Source: Candidatus Epulonipiscium sp. (lineage in GTDB: Bacteria > Bacillota > Clostridia > Lachnospirales > Defluviitaleaceae). From it: 36,748 bases of DNA. The position numbers and the translations under genes are program-made. Under the pieces are notes generated by a model. That model did not search any database. It was not told the DNA's origin and was given only the letters and a program-made list of their open reading frames with translations. Every line of letters starts with the position of its first letter. The first letter of the stretch is position 1. The DNA lies in the NCBI GenBank assembly GCA_012518815.1, contig JAAYRK010000033.1:1-36748 (forward strand). Direction: 5' to 3'. Of the stretch, positions 8,425 through 17,017 are shown piece after piece.

Positions 8425-10998
8425 GTGAAAGGTTTAATAGAAAAAATATTTGGAACACATAGTGAAAGAGAAATAAAAAAAATAGAAGGAATTGTTAATG
8501 ATATTGAAGATTTAGCTTCTAAGATGGAACAACTTTCAGATGAAGAATTAAGGGAAAAGACAGATGAATTCAAAAATAGATTGGCTCAAGGAGAAACTCT
8601 TGATGATATCTTACCAGAAGCATATGCTGTTGTTAGGGAAGCTTCTACTAGAGTTCTTGGAATGAGACATTTTAGGGTTCAACTTATTGGAGGTATTATT
8701 CTTCATCAAGGAAGAATTGCAGAAATGAAAACAGGGGAAGGTAAGACTTTAGTTGCTACCCTTCCAGCTTATCTTAATGCTTTAGAAGGCAAGGGTGTCC
8801 ATATAGTTACTGTAAACGACTATTTGGCTAATCGTGACGCTGAGTGGATGGGTAAGATTTATGAATTTTTAGGTCTATCCGTTGGTGTTATTTTAAACGA
8901 CATGGAATCTGAAGACAGAAGAAAAGCATACAATTGTGATATTACTTATGGTACAAATAATGAGTTTGGTTTTGATTATCTAAGAGATAATATGGTAATT
9001 TATAAAGAAGAGATGGTTCAAAGAGATCTTCATTATGCAATTATCGACGAAGTAGACTCGGTGTTAATAGATGAAGCAAGAACGCCTCTTATCATATCTG
9101 GAAGCAGTTCAAAATCTACTCATTTATATAAGGCGGCAGATATTTTTGTACGTAGATTGAAAAAAGGTAGAATTCTTACTGAAGAATCTGCCCTAAATAA
9201 TTTATTGCAGCAAGAAATAGAAGAAGAAGGGGACTTTGTTGTTGATGAAAAGGCAAAAACTGTTACCCTTACTGCAGAAGGTGTTAAAAAAGCTGAACAA
9301 TTTTTTAGCATTGAAAACTTGGCAGATCCTGAAAACATGGAAATACAGCACCATATAAATCTTGCTCTTAAAGCACATAATATAATGCACTTAGATAAGG
9401 ATTATGTGGTTAAAGATGGAGAAATAGTAATTGTAGATGAATTTACTGGTCGTCTTATGCCAGGAAGAAGGTACTCAGACGGTCTTCACCAAGCTATTGA
9501 AGCAAAAGAAAATGTGGAAGTAAATAGAGAGAGTAAAACTCTTGCAACAATTACTTTTCAAAATTATTTTAATAAATATAATAAAAAATCAGGTATGACT
9601 GGTACTGCTTTAACTGAAGAAGAAGAATTTAGACAAATTTATGGTATGGACGTAATAGTTATTCCAACTAATAAGCCAGTTGTTCGTGTAGACCACCCTG
9701 ATGTAGTATATAAAACTGAAAAGGCAAAGTTTAATGCTGTAGTTAATGAGATAGAAGAGTCTTATAATAATGGTCAACCAGTTTTAGTAGGTACAATAAC
9801 TATAGAAACTTCTGAAATGCTTAGTCAAATGCTTAAAAAAAGAGGTATCAAACACCAAGTATTAAATGCAAAGTATCATGATAGAGAAGCTGAGATTGTA
9901 GCTCTTGCAGGACAAAAGGGAGCAGTTACTATAGCTACAAATATGGCTGGTCGTGGTACGGACATTAAGCTTGGCGAAGGTGTTAAGGAATTGGGTGGCT
10001 TAAAGATTATTGGTACTGAAAGACATGAATCAAGACGTATTGATAATCAGTTAAGAGGTCGTTCTGGTCGTCAAGGAGACCCTGGTGAATCTAGATTTTA
10101 TATTTCTCTTGAGGATGAATTGATGAGGCTTTTCGGCTCTGAAAGAATATTAAAGATGTTTGATGCTATGGGACTTCCTGAAGATCAACCTATTGAGCAT
10201 AATATGCTTTCTAAAGCAATAGAAAATGCTCAAAAGAAGGTGGAAGGAAATAACTTCTCCATTCGTAAGCATTTGCTTGAATATGATAGGGTGATGAATG
10301 AACAAAGAGAAATTATATACGGTGAACGCAAAAAAGTATTAGAAGGAAGTAATTTAAAGGATAATATATTAAGCATGATTAAAAGTATTATTAACGATGC
10401 TGTTGAGATGTATACAGGCGAAAGCGTTCATCCTGATGAATGGGACATAGTATCATTAAATGATTATTTAAGAAAAATAATCCCAATAAAAGAGATAAAT
10501 ATTTCAAAAGAAGAAAAAGAAGAATTGACTAAAGAGATTCTTAAAGAGAAAATAGAAGAAGAAGCAATAGAGCTTTATAATAGCAAGGAAGCAGAAATTG
10601 GCGAAGAACAAATGCGTGAAATAGAGCGGGTAATTCTTCTTAGAGTTATCGACCAAAAATGGATGGATCATATAGACAATATGGATCAAATGCGTCAAGG
10701 TATTGGACTTCGTGCTTACGGTCAAAGAGATCCTTTAGTAGAATATCAGTTTATAGGCTATGATATGTTTGAAGAAATGAGCGATAATATCCAAGAAGAT
10801 ACAGTTCGGGCTCTTTACAATGTTAAAGTTGCATATAAGCCTGAAAGAGAAAGAGTAGCTGAGCCGATTTCTACCAATAGAGGTGAAGAGTCAATAAGGG
10901 TTCCTATTAAAAGGAAAGAACAAAAAGTAGGACGAAATGATCCTTGTCCATGTGGAAGCGGTAAAAAGTATAAGTTCTGTTGTGGCAAAAATGCATAA
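8425..10998 (+). CDS. secA: Preprotein translocase ATPase subunit SecA
   Basis: Motor that drives unfolded preproteins through SecYEG at the cytoplasmic membrane. At 857 residues it has the standard layout: NBD1 with Walker A (MKTGEGKT, residues 101-108) and [15 protein letters not shown], preprotein cross-linking domain, NBD2 with [11 protein letters not shown] and [11 protein letters not shown], helical scaffold ([26 protein letters not shown]) and the C-terminal zinc tail [13 protein letters not shown] that binds SecB or ribosomes. The start is GTG, with GAAGGTG about 6 nt upstream. The zinc tail is complete. It precedes prfB by 35 bp, the arrangement seen in many Firmicutes. Confidence 0.98.
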   Translation: MKGLIEKIFGTHSEREIKKIEGIVNDIEDLASKMEQLSDEELREKTDEFKNRLAQGETLDDILPEAYAVVREASTRVLGMRHFRVQLIGGIILHQGRIAEMKTGEGKTLVATLPAYLNALEGKGVHIVTVNDYLANRDAEWMGKIYEFLGLSVGVILNDMESEDRRKAYNCDITYGTNNEFGFDYLRDNMVIYKEEMVQRDLHYAIIDEVDSVLIDEARTPLIISGSSSKSTHLYKAADIFVRRLKKGRILTEESALNNLLQQEIEEEGDFVVDEKAKTVTLTAEGVKKAEQFFSIENLADPENMEIQHHINLALKAHNIMHLDKDYVVKDGEIVIVDEFTGRLMPGRRYSDGLHQAIEAKENVEVNRESKTLATITFQNYFNKYNKKSGMTGTALTEEEEFRQIYGMDVIVIPTNKPVVRVDHPDVVYKTEKAKFNAVVNEIEESYNNGQPVLVGTITIETSEMLSQMLKKRGIKHQVLNAKYHDREAEIVALAGQKGAVTIATNMAGRGTDIKLGEGVKELGGLKIIGTERHESRRIDNQLRGRSGRQGDPGESRFYISLEDELMRLFGSERILKMFDAMGLPEDQPIEHNMLSKAIENAQKKVEGNNFSIRKHLLEYDRVMNEQREIIYGERKKVLEGSNLKDNILSMIKSIINDAVEMYTGESVHPDEWDIVSLNDYLRKIIPIKEINISKEEKEELTKEILKEKIEEEAIELYNSKEAEIGEEQMREIERVILLRVIDQKWMDHIDNMDQMRQGIGLRAYGQRDPLVEYQFIGYDMFEEMSDNIQEDTVRALYNVKVAYKPERERVAEPISTNRGEESIRVPIKRKEQKVGRNDPCPCGSGKKYKFCCGKNA

Positions 10999-11033
10999 TT
11001 TTATTAGACATTAAATATAAAGGAGTTGATAGA

Positions 11034-12138
11034 TTGTTAGAGTTAGAACAGTTAAAACAAGAGCTTCAACCCTATCGCAATAAATTAGAAGAAATGGGGG
11101 CTTCACTTTGACATATCAGGTGTTAAAGTTAAGCTAAAAGAATTAGAAGAAAAATCTTCTCAGTCCGACTTTTGGGATGATATGGACGAAGCACAAAAAA
11201 TTCTTCAAGAAATAAAGATGCTAAAGTCTAAATTAGAAAGTTTCGAAGAATTATATAGGGAGTATGAGGATATAACAACTCTTATAGAAATAGGCTTAGA
11301 AGAAAGGGAAGAAAGTTTAATCCCTGAAGCAAAACAAGAAGCAAGTTTGTTTACCAAACACTACGAACAAATGAGAATTTCGACATTATTGGATGGAGAA
11401 TATGATAGAAATAATGCTATAGTTACTCTTCATGCGGGAGCAGGAGGAACTGAAGCTTGTGATTGGGTATCCATGCTTTTTAGGATGTATACCCGTTGGG
11501 CTGAGGATAAAGGATTTAAGGTCGATACATTAGATTATCTTCCAGGTGATGAAGCAGGTATAAAGTCTGTAACCATTCAAATAAGTGGTGAGAATGCTTA
11601 TGGTTATTTAAAATCTGAAAAAGGTATCCACCGCTTAGTTAGAATATCTCCTTTTGATGCCTCTGGGAGAAGACATACCTCATTTGCCTCATGTGATGTT
11701 CTTCCTGAAATAGATGATGATGATTTAGATATAGGAATTAATCCAGAGGATATTCGAATTGATACCTATAGAGCTAGTGGAGCAGGAGGTCAGCATGTTA
11801 ATACTACTGATTCTGCTGTACGCATCACTCATATACCTACAAATATAGTTGTTCAGTGTCAAAATGAAAGATCTCAACATAAAAACAGAGAGTCTGCAAT
11901 GAAAATGTTAAGAGCAAAATTATATGAAAAAAAGATGGAAGAACAAATGGAAAAACTTCAGGACATCCGGGGTGAAGTCAAAGAAATTGGCTGGGGGAAC
12001 CAAATAAGATCTTATGTTTTTCACCCCTATAATATGGTCAAAGATCATCGTACCAATGAAGAAACAGGAAATGTTTCTGCTGTAATGGATGGGGATATTG
12101 ATAAGTTTATCAATGCCTATCTTAATTGGATTCATTGA
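11034..12138 (+). CDS. prfB: Peptide chain release factor 2, made by programmed +1 frameshift
   Basis: Terminates translation at UGA and UAA. The gene starts at TTG (11034), 8 nt after AAAGGAG. Its first 25 codons run into an in-frame TGA at 11109; shifting +1 at CTT-TGA-C continues at GAC 11110 for 342 more residues, about 367 in all. The main part has the RF2 SPF-type stop-recognition region ([17 protein letters not shown]) and the GGQ peptidyl-hydrolysis motif in [16 protein letters not shown]. Gene callers that start at the internal ATG (11182) lose the N-terminus. It lies between secA and cheW in what looks like one transcript. Confidence 0.97.
11096..11112 (+). promoter_or_regulatory. 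RF2 autoregulatory +1 frameshift site
   Basis: A GGGGG Shine-Dalgarno-like run (11096-11100) lies 5 nt before the slippery CTT (11106-11108), which is followed by TGA-C. Low RF2 slows reading of UGA and favours slippage, restoring RF2. The UGA-C context and CUU codon are the canonical elements; spacing of the SD-like run is slightly longer than in E. coli. Confidence 0.93.
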
Positions 12139-12172
12139 TCTAAACTTTTAAATTTTGAGGGGAGGAAAAGGT

Positions 12173-12637
12173 ATGGCAACAAAACAAGAAGTAATATTTA
12201 AACTAGGTGGAGAAGAATATGGCTTGGAGATTATGAAAGTCTATGGCATTGAAAGGTATCAAAAGGTAACAAAGGTACCTAATACGCCAGAGTATATTGA
12301 AGGCATTATTAATTTAAGAGGAGAGGTATATCCAATCTACAATTTAAGAAAGAAATTTAATATGCCTGAAAAAGCTGTAGATGATGAAACCAAGATGATT
12401 ATTGTTAACTCTGACGGCATGATGGTTGGATTTGTTGTTGATTCAGTTGTTGAAATAAGACACATAGATGAAAACTTTATTAAACCTGCCCCCAAACTAA
12501 TCTCTGGAATAGACAGGCGTTATATTATAGGAGTTGGAGAAGTAGACGATAGAATGATAATTCTATTAGATGTAGACTTGATTTTGGAAGAAGAGGAAAA
12601 AGATACAGTATCACAAATAGTAAATCAAGTTGAATAA
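12173..12637 (+). CDS. cheW: CheW-like chemotaxis coupling protein
   Basis: Scaffold that links chemoreceptors to the CheA kinase. The 154-residue protein is a single CheW domain: EYGLEIMKVYGIERYQKVTKVP opens the fold, then GIINLRGEVYPIYNLRKKF and a C-terminal YIIGVGEVDDRMIILLDVDLIL. The ATG at 12173 follows GGGGAGG at 6 nt; the frame is open slightly upstream. It lies 34 bp after prfB and ends at a strong terminator. No other chemotaxis genes are in the window, so it is an orphan copy here. It suggests, but does not prove, a motile host. Confidence 0.92.
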   Translation: MATKQEVIFKLGGEEYGLEIMKVYGIERYQKVTKVPNTPEYIEGIINLRGEVYPIYNLRKKFNMPEKAVDDETKMIIVNSDGMMVGFVVDSVVEIRHIDENFIKPAPKLISGIDRRYIIGVGEVDDRMIILLDVDLILEEEEKDTVSQIVNQVE

Positions 12638-12648
12638 GCATATTTAAC

Positions 12649-12677
12649 AAAAAACGCGATTATATTCGCGTTTTTTT
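12649..12677 (+). terminator. Terminator after cheW
   Basis: ACGCGA (12654-12659) and TCGCGT (12666-12671) form a GC-rich stem flanked by A and T runs (AAAAA on the 5' side, seven T on the 3' side). Confidence 0.92.
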
Positions 12678-12701
12678 ATTGTTTTTTTTTCTTATAATAT
12701 C

Positions 12702-12730
12702 TTGCATTATATAAATAAATATGATATATT
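12702..12730 (+). promoter_or_regulatory. Putative promoter of the aspartate-family operon
   Basis: TTGCAT (12702-12707), 17-bp spacer, TATATT (12725-12730). The leader of about 75 nt shows no lysine riboswitch, T-box or leader peptide rich in Thr/Ile. Confidence 0.45.
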
Positions 12731-12808
12731 CCTTGTATCAAATACAAATGTCTCTTACACAAATACAAAAAGTTTTTTGCCTGTCCCATATTGAAAAGGA
12801 GGTTGGGC

Positions 12809-13252
12809 ATGAAGAGCGAGACCGTATTTTTTATAGTTGATAAGAATGTACTTCCAGAGGTATTTATTAAAGTAGTAGAAGCTAAAAGACTACTAGAATC
12901 CGGAAAAGTCCAAACGGTTCAAGAGGCCTCTGACATGGTGGGAATTAGTAGAAGTTCATTTTATAAATATAAAGATTCAGTATATCCTTTTTTCGAGAAT
13001 TCAAGAGGTAGAACAATTACTATTTCCATTCAATTAGAAGATAGAACTGGGCTTTTATCCCACGTTCTAAACGTAATAGCGTCGGTTGGGGCAAACATAT
13101 TAACCATCAATCAAACCATACCAGTTAATAGAATTGCCAATGTGACTATCACTATGGAAACTAATCCGACAAAAGATGATATTAAGGAAATAATTGATAA
13201 AGTTGAATCCATAGATGGAGTTTTACATTTAAAAATATTAGCCAGGGAGTGA
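12809..13252 (+). CDS. ACT domain-containing protein, UPF0735/PheB family
   Basis: Probable regulator of amino-acid metabolism. The 147 residues combine an N-terminal helical segment with a helix-turn-helix-like stretch (TVQEASDMVGISRSSFYKYKD, about residues 38-58) and a C-terminal ACT domain (about 70-146, starting ITISIQLEDRTGLLSHVLNVIA), which in other proteins binds amino acids. ATG 12809 is chosen because AAGGAGG lies 6 nt upstream. The family often precedes hom and thrB in Firmicutes; here it overlaps the hom region closely, so it probably acts on the threonine branch. Biochemical role is not established. Confidence 0.9.
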   Translation: MKSETVFFIVDKNVLPEVFIKVVEAKRLLESGKVQTVQEASDMVGISRSSFYKYKDSVYPFFENSRGRTITISIQLEDRTGLLSHVLNVIASVGANILTINQTIPVNRIANVTITMETNPTKDDIKEIIDKVESIDGVLHLKILARE

Positions 13253-13257
13253 AGGAA

Positions 13258-14496
13258 ATGATTAATATAGCTATATTAGGTTATGGAACAGTAGGTTCTG
13301 GAGTTGTAGAAGTAATTAACAAGAATAGAGAAAGCATTAACAAAAATGCAGGGAAGGAAATTAATATAAAATATGTATTAGACTTAAGAACTTTTCCAGG
13401 TGACCCTGTAGAAAAGATTTTAACTAATGACATAGAAGATATTTTAAACGATGAGGAAGTAAAAATTGTTGTTGAAGTAATGGGTGGTATTGAACCTGCT
13501 TATTCATATGTAAAGAGAGCATTACTTAGTGGTAAGAGTGTTGTGACATCAAATAAGGAATTGGTGGCAAAGCACGGTTCGGAACTTTTAAAGATTGCCC
13601 GTGAAAAGGATATTAACTTTTTATTTGAAGCAAGTGTAGGTGGGGGAATACCGCTTATACGTACTTTAAATCAATCCTTAACAGCTGATGAAATTTATGA
13701 GATTACAGGAATTTTAAATGGAACTACAAATTATATTCTTACAAAGATGACAGATGAAGGCAGATCTTTTGATGAAGTTTTAAAAGTAGCTCAAGAAAAA
13801 GGTTATGCTGAAAGAGATCCAAGGGCAGATGTAGAAGGACATGACGCATGTAGAAAAATTGCTATTTTATCTTCTTTAGCATTTGGCATGGAAGTAGATT
13901 TTGAAGATATATATACAGAAGGTATTACAAAAATAACAAAGAATGATATCCTTTATGCTCAAAAAATGAAGCATTCTATTAAATTGTTAGCAACAAGTAA
14001 AAAGATAGATCATAAAATTTTTGCAAGAGTATCTCCTGTTATGATAAGTGATGAACATCCTCTTGCTACCGTAAAGGGAGTTTTTAATGCTGTACTAGTA
14101 AAAGGAAATGTTGTTGGAGATGTAATGCTTTATGGGAAAGGTGCTGGGAAGCTTCCTACAGCTAGTGCTGTGGTAGTGGATGTAGTGGACGCTGTAAAAC
14201 ACTTAAATCGCAATATTGTCTTTTCATGGAGTACAGAAAAGATGGATTTAATGGAATTAAAAGATGTTCCAGTTCGTTATTTTATAAGAGTTAGCTATAA
14301 AGATTTTGAAAATGCAAAAAAAGAACTACAAGAAGTTTTTGGAGTTAATGAAATAATTTCTTTAGATAATTTAGATAATGAATTTGCATTTATCTCTAAA
14401 GAGGAGACAGAAGGAATACTTCAAGAAAAGCTTGACACATTAAAGAAACAAAAAGCTATAAATAAAATAGCAAATGTTATTAGAATCGAAAACTAA
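13258..14496 (+). CDS. hom: Homoserine dehydrogenase
   Basis: Reduces aspartate semialdehyde to homoserine, the branch point to threonine and methionine. The 412-residue monofunctional enzyme has an N-terminal Rossmann domain (GYGTVGSGV, about residues 8-16), the catalytic domain with GILNGTTNYILTKM and the signature GYAERDPRADVEGHDACRK, and a C-terminal ACT domain (about 335-412) for feedback control. ATG 13258 is preferred because GGGAG sits 9 nt upstream; a GTG at 13249 overlaps the previous stop but is too near that site. It is followed by the putative homoserine kinase after 22 bp. Confidence 0.96.
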   Translation: MINIAILGYGTVGSGVVEVINKNRESINKNAGKEINIKYVLDLRTFPGDPVEKILTNDIEDILNDEEVKIVVEVMGGIEPAYSYVKRALLSGKSVVTSNKELVAKHGSELLKIAREKDINFLFEASVGGGIPLIRTLNQSLTADEIYEITGILNGTTNYILTKMTDEGRSFDEVLKVAQEKGYAERDPRADVEGHDACRKIAILSSLAFGMEVDFEDIYTEGITKITKNDILYAQKMKHSIKLLATSKKIDHKIFARVSPVMISDEHPLATVKGVFNAVLVKGNVVGDVMLYGKGAGKLPTASAVVVDVVDAVKHLNRNIVFSWSTEKMDLMELKDVPVRYFIRVSYKDFENAKKELQEVFGVNEIISLDNLDNEFAFISKEETEGILQEKLDTLKKQKAINKIANVIRIEN

Positions 14497-14518
14497 CTTA
14501 ATAGTAGAGGAGAATAAT

Positions 14519-15742
14519 ATGAAATACGTAGTAATTCTTGGAGATGGAATGGCAGATGAACCAATAAAGGAGCTTGGCAATAAGACTCCTCTTCAATATG
14601 CTAATAAGCCAATGATAGATTATATGGCGAAACATGGAGAAGTAGGAATTGTATATACTATACCAGAAGGTATGACTCCAGGCAGTGATACGGCTAACCT
14701 ATCTGTAATGGGATATAATCCTGAAATATATTATAGTGGAAGATCACCCTTAGAAGCAGTTAGTATGGGAGTTAAACTTTTAGATACAGATGTAACTTTT
14801 CGTTGTAATTTAGTTACTCTTTCAGATGAAGGAGATTATGATGAAAAAATTATTTTAGACCATAGTTCTGACGAAATTTCTACAAAAGAAGCAAGAGAAT
14901 TAATTAAAGCTGTTAACGAGCATTTTAAAACAAAGGAAATAGAATTCTTTCCTGGAGTAAGCTATAGACATTTAATGTTGTGGCACAAGGGTTCTGTCGA
15001 ATTTGACTTGACACCTCCTCACGATATTTTAGGGAAGAAAATTACTGATTATCTTCCCAAAGGCGAGCAAAAAGATATTATTTACAAAATGATGAGAGAA
15101 AGTTATAATTTTTTAAGGAACCACCCCATAAATATAAATAGAATTGAAAAAGGCTTAAAGCCTGCCAATTCAATTTGGATTTGGGGAGAAGGAAGAAAGC
15201 CCCTATTACCTTCTTTTGAAGAAAAATACGGCTTAAAGGGTTCTGTAATATCTGCAGTAGATTTGATAAAAGGAATTGGAATATGTGCAGGACTTGATTC
15301 TATTGATGTAGAAGGTGCTACAGGAAATATTCATACAAACTTCATTGGCAAAGCAATGGCGGCAGTTAATGAAATAAAAAATGGTAAAGACTTTGTATAT
15401 GTTCATCTGGAAGCTCCTGATGAAAGTGGTCATAGAAATGAATTAGATAACAAGGTAAAATCTATTGAGTTATTAGATGAAAAGGTTATTAAAGTTATTA
15501 AAGAAGAATTAGATTTATTAGGAGAAGAATATAAACTAATGGTTTTACCAGATCACCCTACACCAATCAGGCTTAGAACTCATACTGCTGATCCTGTACC
15601 ATATTTAATTTATCAAAATACTAAAGAAATATTTAATCCCAAGCAACAATATGATGAAATATATGTATCAGGAACTAATAATTGTTTTAAAAAAGGTCAT
15701 GAATTAATGAATTACTTTCTAAAATGTAAGGAGGACGAATAA
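14519..15742 (+). CDS. ApgM-like phosphotransferase, probable homoserine kinase
   Basis: Member of the alkaline-phosphatase/cofactor-independent phosphoglycerate mutase superfamily (archaeal ApgM type), 407 residues. Visible metal and phosphoryl sites are ILGDGMAD (residues 6-13), PGSDTANLSVMGYNP with the nucleophile Ser, HLEAPDESGH and LPDHPTPIRLRTHTADPVPY. The subfamily modelled as proposed homoserine kinase (TIGR02535) lies next to hom and replaces ThrB in genomes lacking it. Its place between hom and lysC strongly favours homoserine phosphorylation over glycolytic mutase activity, but the sequence alone does not separate the two. ATG 14519 follows GAGGAG; the frame is open upstream without a site. 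Confidence 0.85.
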   Translation: MKYVVILGDGMADEPIKELGNKTPLQYANKPMIDYMAKHGEVGIVYTIPEGMTPGSDTANLSVMGYNPEIYYSGRSPLEAVSMGVKLLDTDVTFRCNLVTLSDEGDYDEKIILDHSSDEISTKEARELIKAVNEHFKTKEIEFFPGVSYRHLMLWHKGSVEFDLTPPHDILGKKITDYLPKGEQKDIIYKMMRESYNFLRNHPININRIEKGLKPANSIWIWGEGRKPLLPSFEEKYGLKGSVISAVDLIKGIGICAGLDSIDVEGATGNIHTNFIGKAMAAVNEIKNGKDFVYVHLEAPDESGHRNELDNKVKSIELLDEKVIKVIKEELDLLGEEYKLMVLPDHPTPIRLRTHTADPVPYLIYQNTKEIFNPKQQYDEIYVSGTNNCFKKGHELMNYFLKCKEDE

Positions 15743-15743
15743 C

Positions 15744-16958
15744 TTGTTAATAGTACAAAAATATGGCGGAAGTTCGGTAGCCAATCCGGAAAGAGTTTTT
15801 AATGTTGCAAAACGAATTATTGATACTTATAAACAAGGAAATAAAGTAGTAGTAGTCTTATCTGCTCAAGGGAAGACTACAGATGAACTTATAGCAAAAG
15901 CCCATGAAATTGATCCAAATCCTTCAAAAAGGGAAATGGATATGCTTATTTCTACAGGAGAACAGCAATCTGTGGCTCTAATGGCTATGGCAATTAACAA
16001 ATTAGGATATCCTGCAGTTTCTCTTAATGCTTTTCAAGTAGGCATGCACACAAATCGTACCTATAGCAATGCTAGACTTAAGAGAATAGATACTGAAAGA
16101 ATTGAATCAGAACTTGATAGAAAAAATATTGTATTAGTAACTGGTTTCCAAGGAATAAATAAATTTGACGACATTACAACACTAGGCAGAAGTGGTTCTG
16201 ATACTACTGCAGTAGCAATTGCTGCAGCCTTAAGAGCGGATAAGTGTGAAATATATACAGATGTTGATGGTGTTTATACTGCAGATCCTAGAATAGTTAA
16301 GGATGCCAGAAAGCTAAATGAAATTACATATGATGAAATGTTAGAATTAGCAGCACTTGGAGCAAAGGTTCTGCACCATCGCTCGGTTGAAATTGCAAAA
16401 AAATATAACGTTGAGTTGGTTGTAAGATCCAGTTTAAATAATTCGGAAGGTACAATTGTTAGGGAGGTATGTAATGTGGAGAAAATGTTGGTAAGTGGTG
16501 TTGCTGGGGATAAGAATGTAGCAAGGATTTCAGTTATGGGTATACCTGATACTCCCGGAAAAGCATTTGATTTATTTTCATTACTGGCAAAAAATAAGAT
16601 TAGTGTAGATATCATATTACAATCTATAGGGCGTGACGGAACAAAGGATATTTCCTTTACTTTAGCTAGAACTGATTTAAATGATGCAATAAATGTAATA
16701 AAAGAAAACTTAGATAGACTAGGAGCAAAAGATGTTGTATATAAAGAAGATGTGGCAAAGGTATCTATAGTTGGGGCAGGCATGGCAACCAATCCTGGAA
16801 TAGCAGCTATGATGTTTGAAGCAATGTATAATGCGGGCATTAATATCAGTATGATATCTACATCAGAAGTTAAAATATCTGTACTTATTGATGAAAAACA
16901 TACAGAAGAAGCTATGAATGCTATTCACGACCGCTTTAGATTAGCTATGGAAAGATAA
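15744..16958 (+). CDS. lysC: Aspartokinase (alpha subunit / full-length)
   Basis: Phosphorylates aspartate, first step to lysine, threonine and methionine. The 404 residues start with the kinase signature KYGGSSVANPERV and include TLGRSGSDTTAVAIAAAL and a C-terminal pair of ACT domains (about 260-400, SVMGIPDTPGKAF and VSIVGAGMATNPGIA), matching the Bacillus LysC layout of about 408 residues. The start is TTG, 9 nt after AAGGAGG and 1 bp after the previous stop. No lysine riboswitch precedes it. It closes the operon at a bidirectional terminator. An internal start for a beta subunit is listed separately. Confidence 0.96.
   Translation: MLIVQKYGGSSVANPERVFNVAKRIIDTYKQGNKVVVVLSAQGKTTDELIAKAHEIDPNPSKREMDMLISTGEQQSVALMAMAINKLGYPAVSLNAFQVGMHTNRTYSNARLKRIDTERIESELDRKNIVLVTGFQGINKFDDITTLGRSGSDTTAVAIAAALRADKCEIYTDVDGVYTADPRIVKDARKLNEITYDEMLELAALGAKVLHHRSVEIAKKYNVELVVRSSLNNSEGTIVREVCNVEKMLVSGVAGDKNVARISVMGIPDTPGKAFDLFSLLAKNKISVDIILQSIGRDGTKDISFTLARTDLNDAINVIKENLDRLGAKDVVYKEDVAKVSIVGAGMATNPGIAAMMFEAMYNAGINISMISTSEVKISVLIDEKHTEEAMNAIHDRFRLAMER
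16476..16958 (+). CDS. lysC: Aspartokinase beta subunit from an internal in-frame start
   Basis: Within lysC, AGGGAGG (16461-16467) lies 8 nt before an in-frame GTG at codon 245, giving a 160-residue protein of the two ACT domains only. An ATG follows three codons later. Bacillus subtilis aspartokinase II is an alpha2-beta2 enzyme made from such in-phase overlapping frames, with a beta chain of similar length (163 residues). The strong internal ribosome site at the same place supports the same arrangement here; expression itself is inferred. Confidence 0.7.
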   Translation: MEKMLVSGVAGDKNVARISVMGIPDTPGKAFDLFSLLAKNKISVDIILQSIGRDGTKDISFTLARTDLNDAINVIKENLDRLGAKDVVYKEDVAKVSIVGAGMATNPGIAAMMFEAMYNAGINISMISTSEVKISVLIDEKHTEEAMNAIHDRFRLAMER

Positions 16959-16969
16959 TAATATAATAA

Positions 16970-17003
16970 GGGCTTATAAACAAAATTAGTTTATAAGCCC
17001 TTT
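16970..17003. terminator. Bidirectional terminator between lysC and the convergent ABC exporter gene
   Basis: GGGCTTATAAAC (16970-16981) pairs exactly with GTTTATAAGCCC (16989-17000), with A-rich and T-rich flanks that can serve both strands. The converging genes end 12 bp and 15 bp away. Confidence 0.9.
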
Positions 17004-17017
17004 GTTATGTCATAAAG

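Noticed and set aside
11182-12138. prfB as a truncated gene or pseudogene starting at ATG 11182
   Set aside because: The canonical frameshift site and upstream TTG-started frame supply the missing N-terminus.
12678-12808. Lysine riboswitch or Thr/Ile leader-peptide attenuator before the aspartate-family operon
   Set aside because: The leader is too short, no aptamer motif or regulatory-codon-rich short frame is visible.
16274-16840. 188-codon antisense open frame over lysC
   Set aside because: It is a shadow of the lysC reading frame, with no ribosome site or family resemblance.
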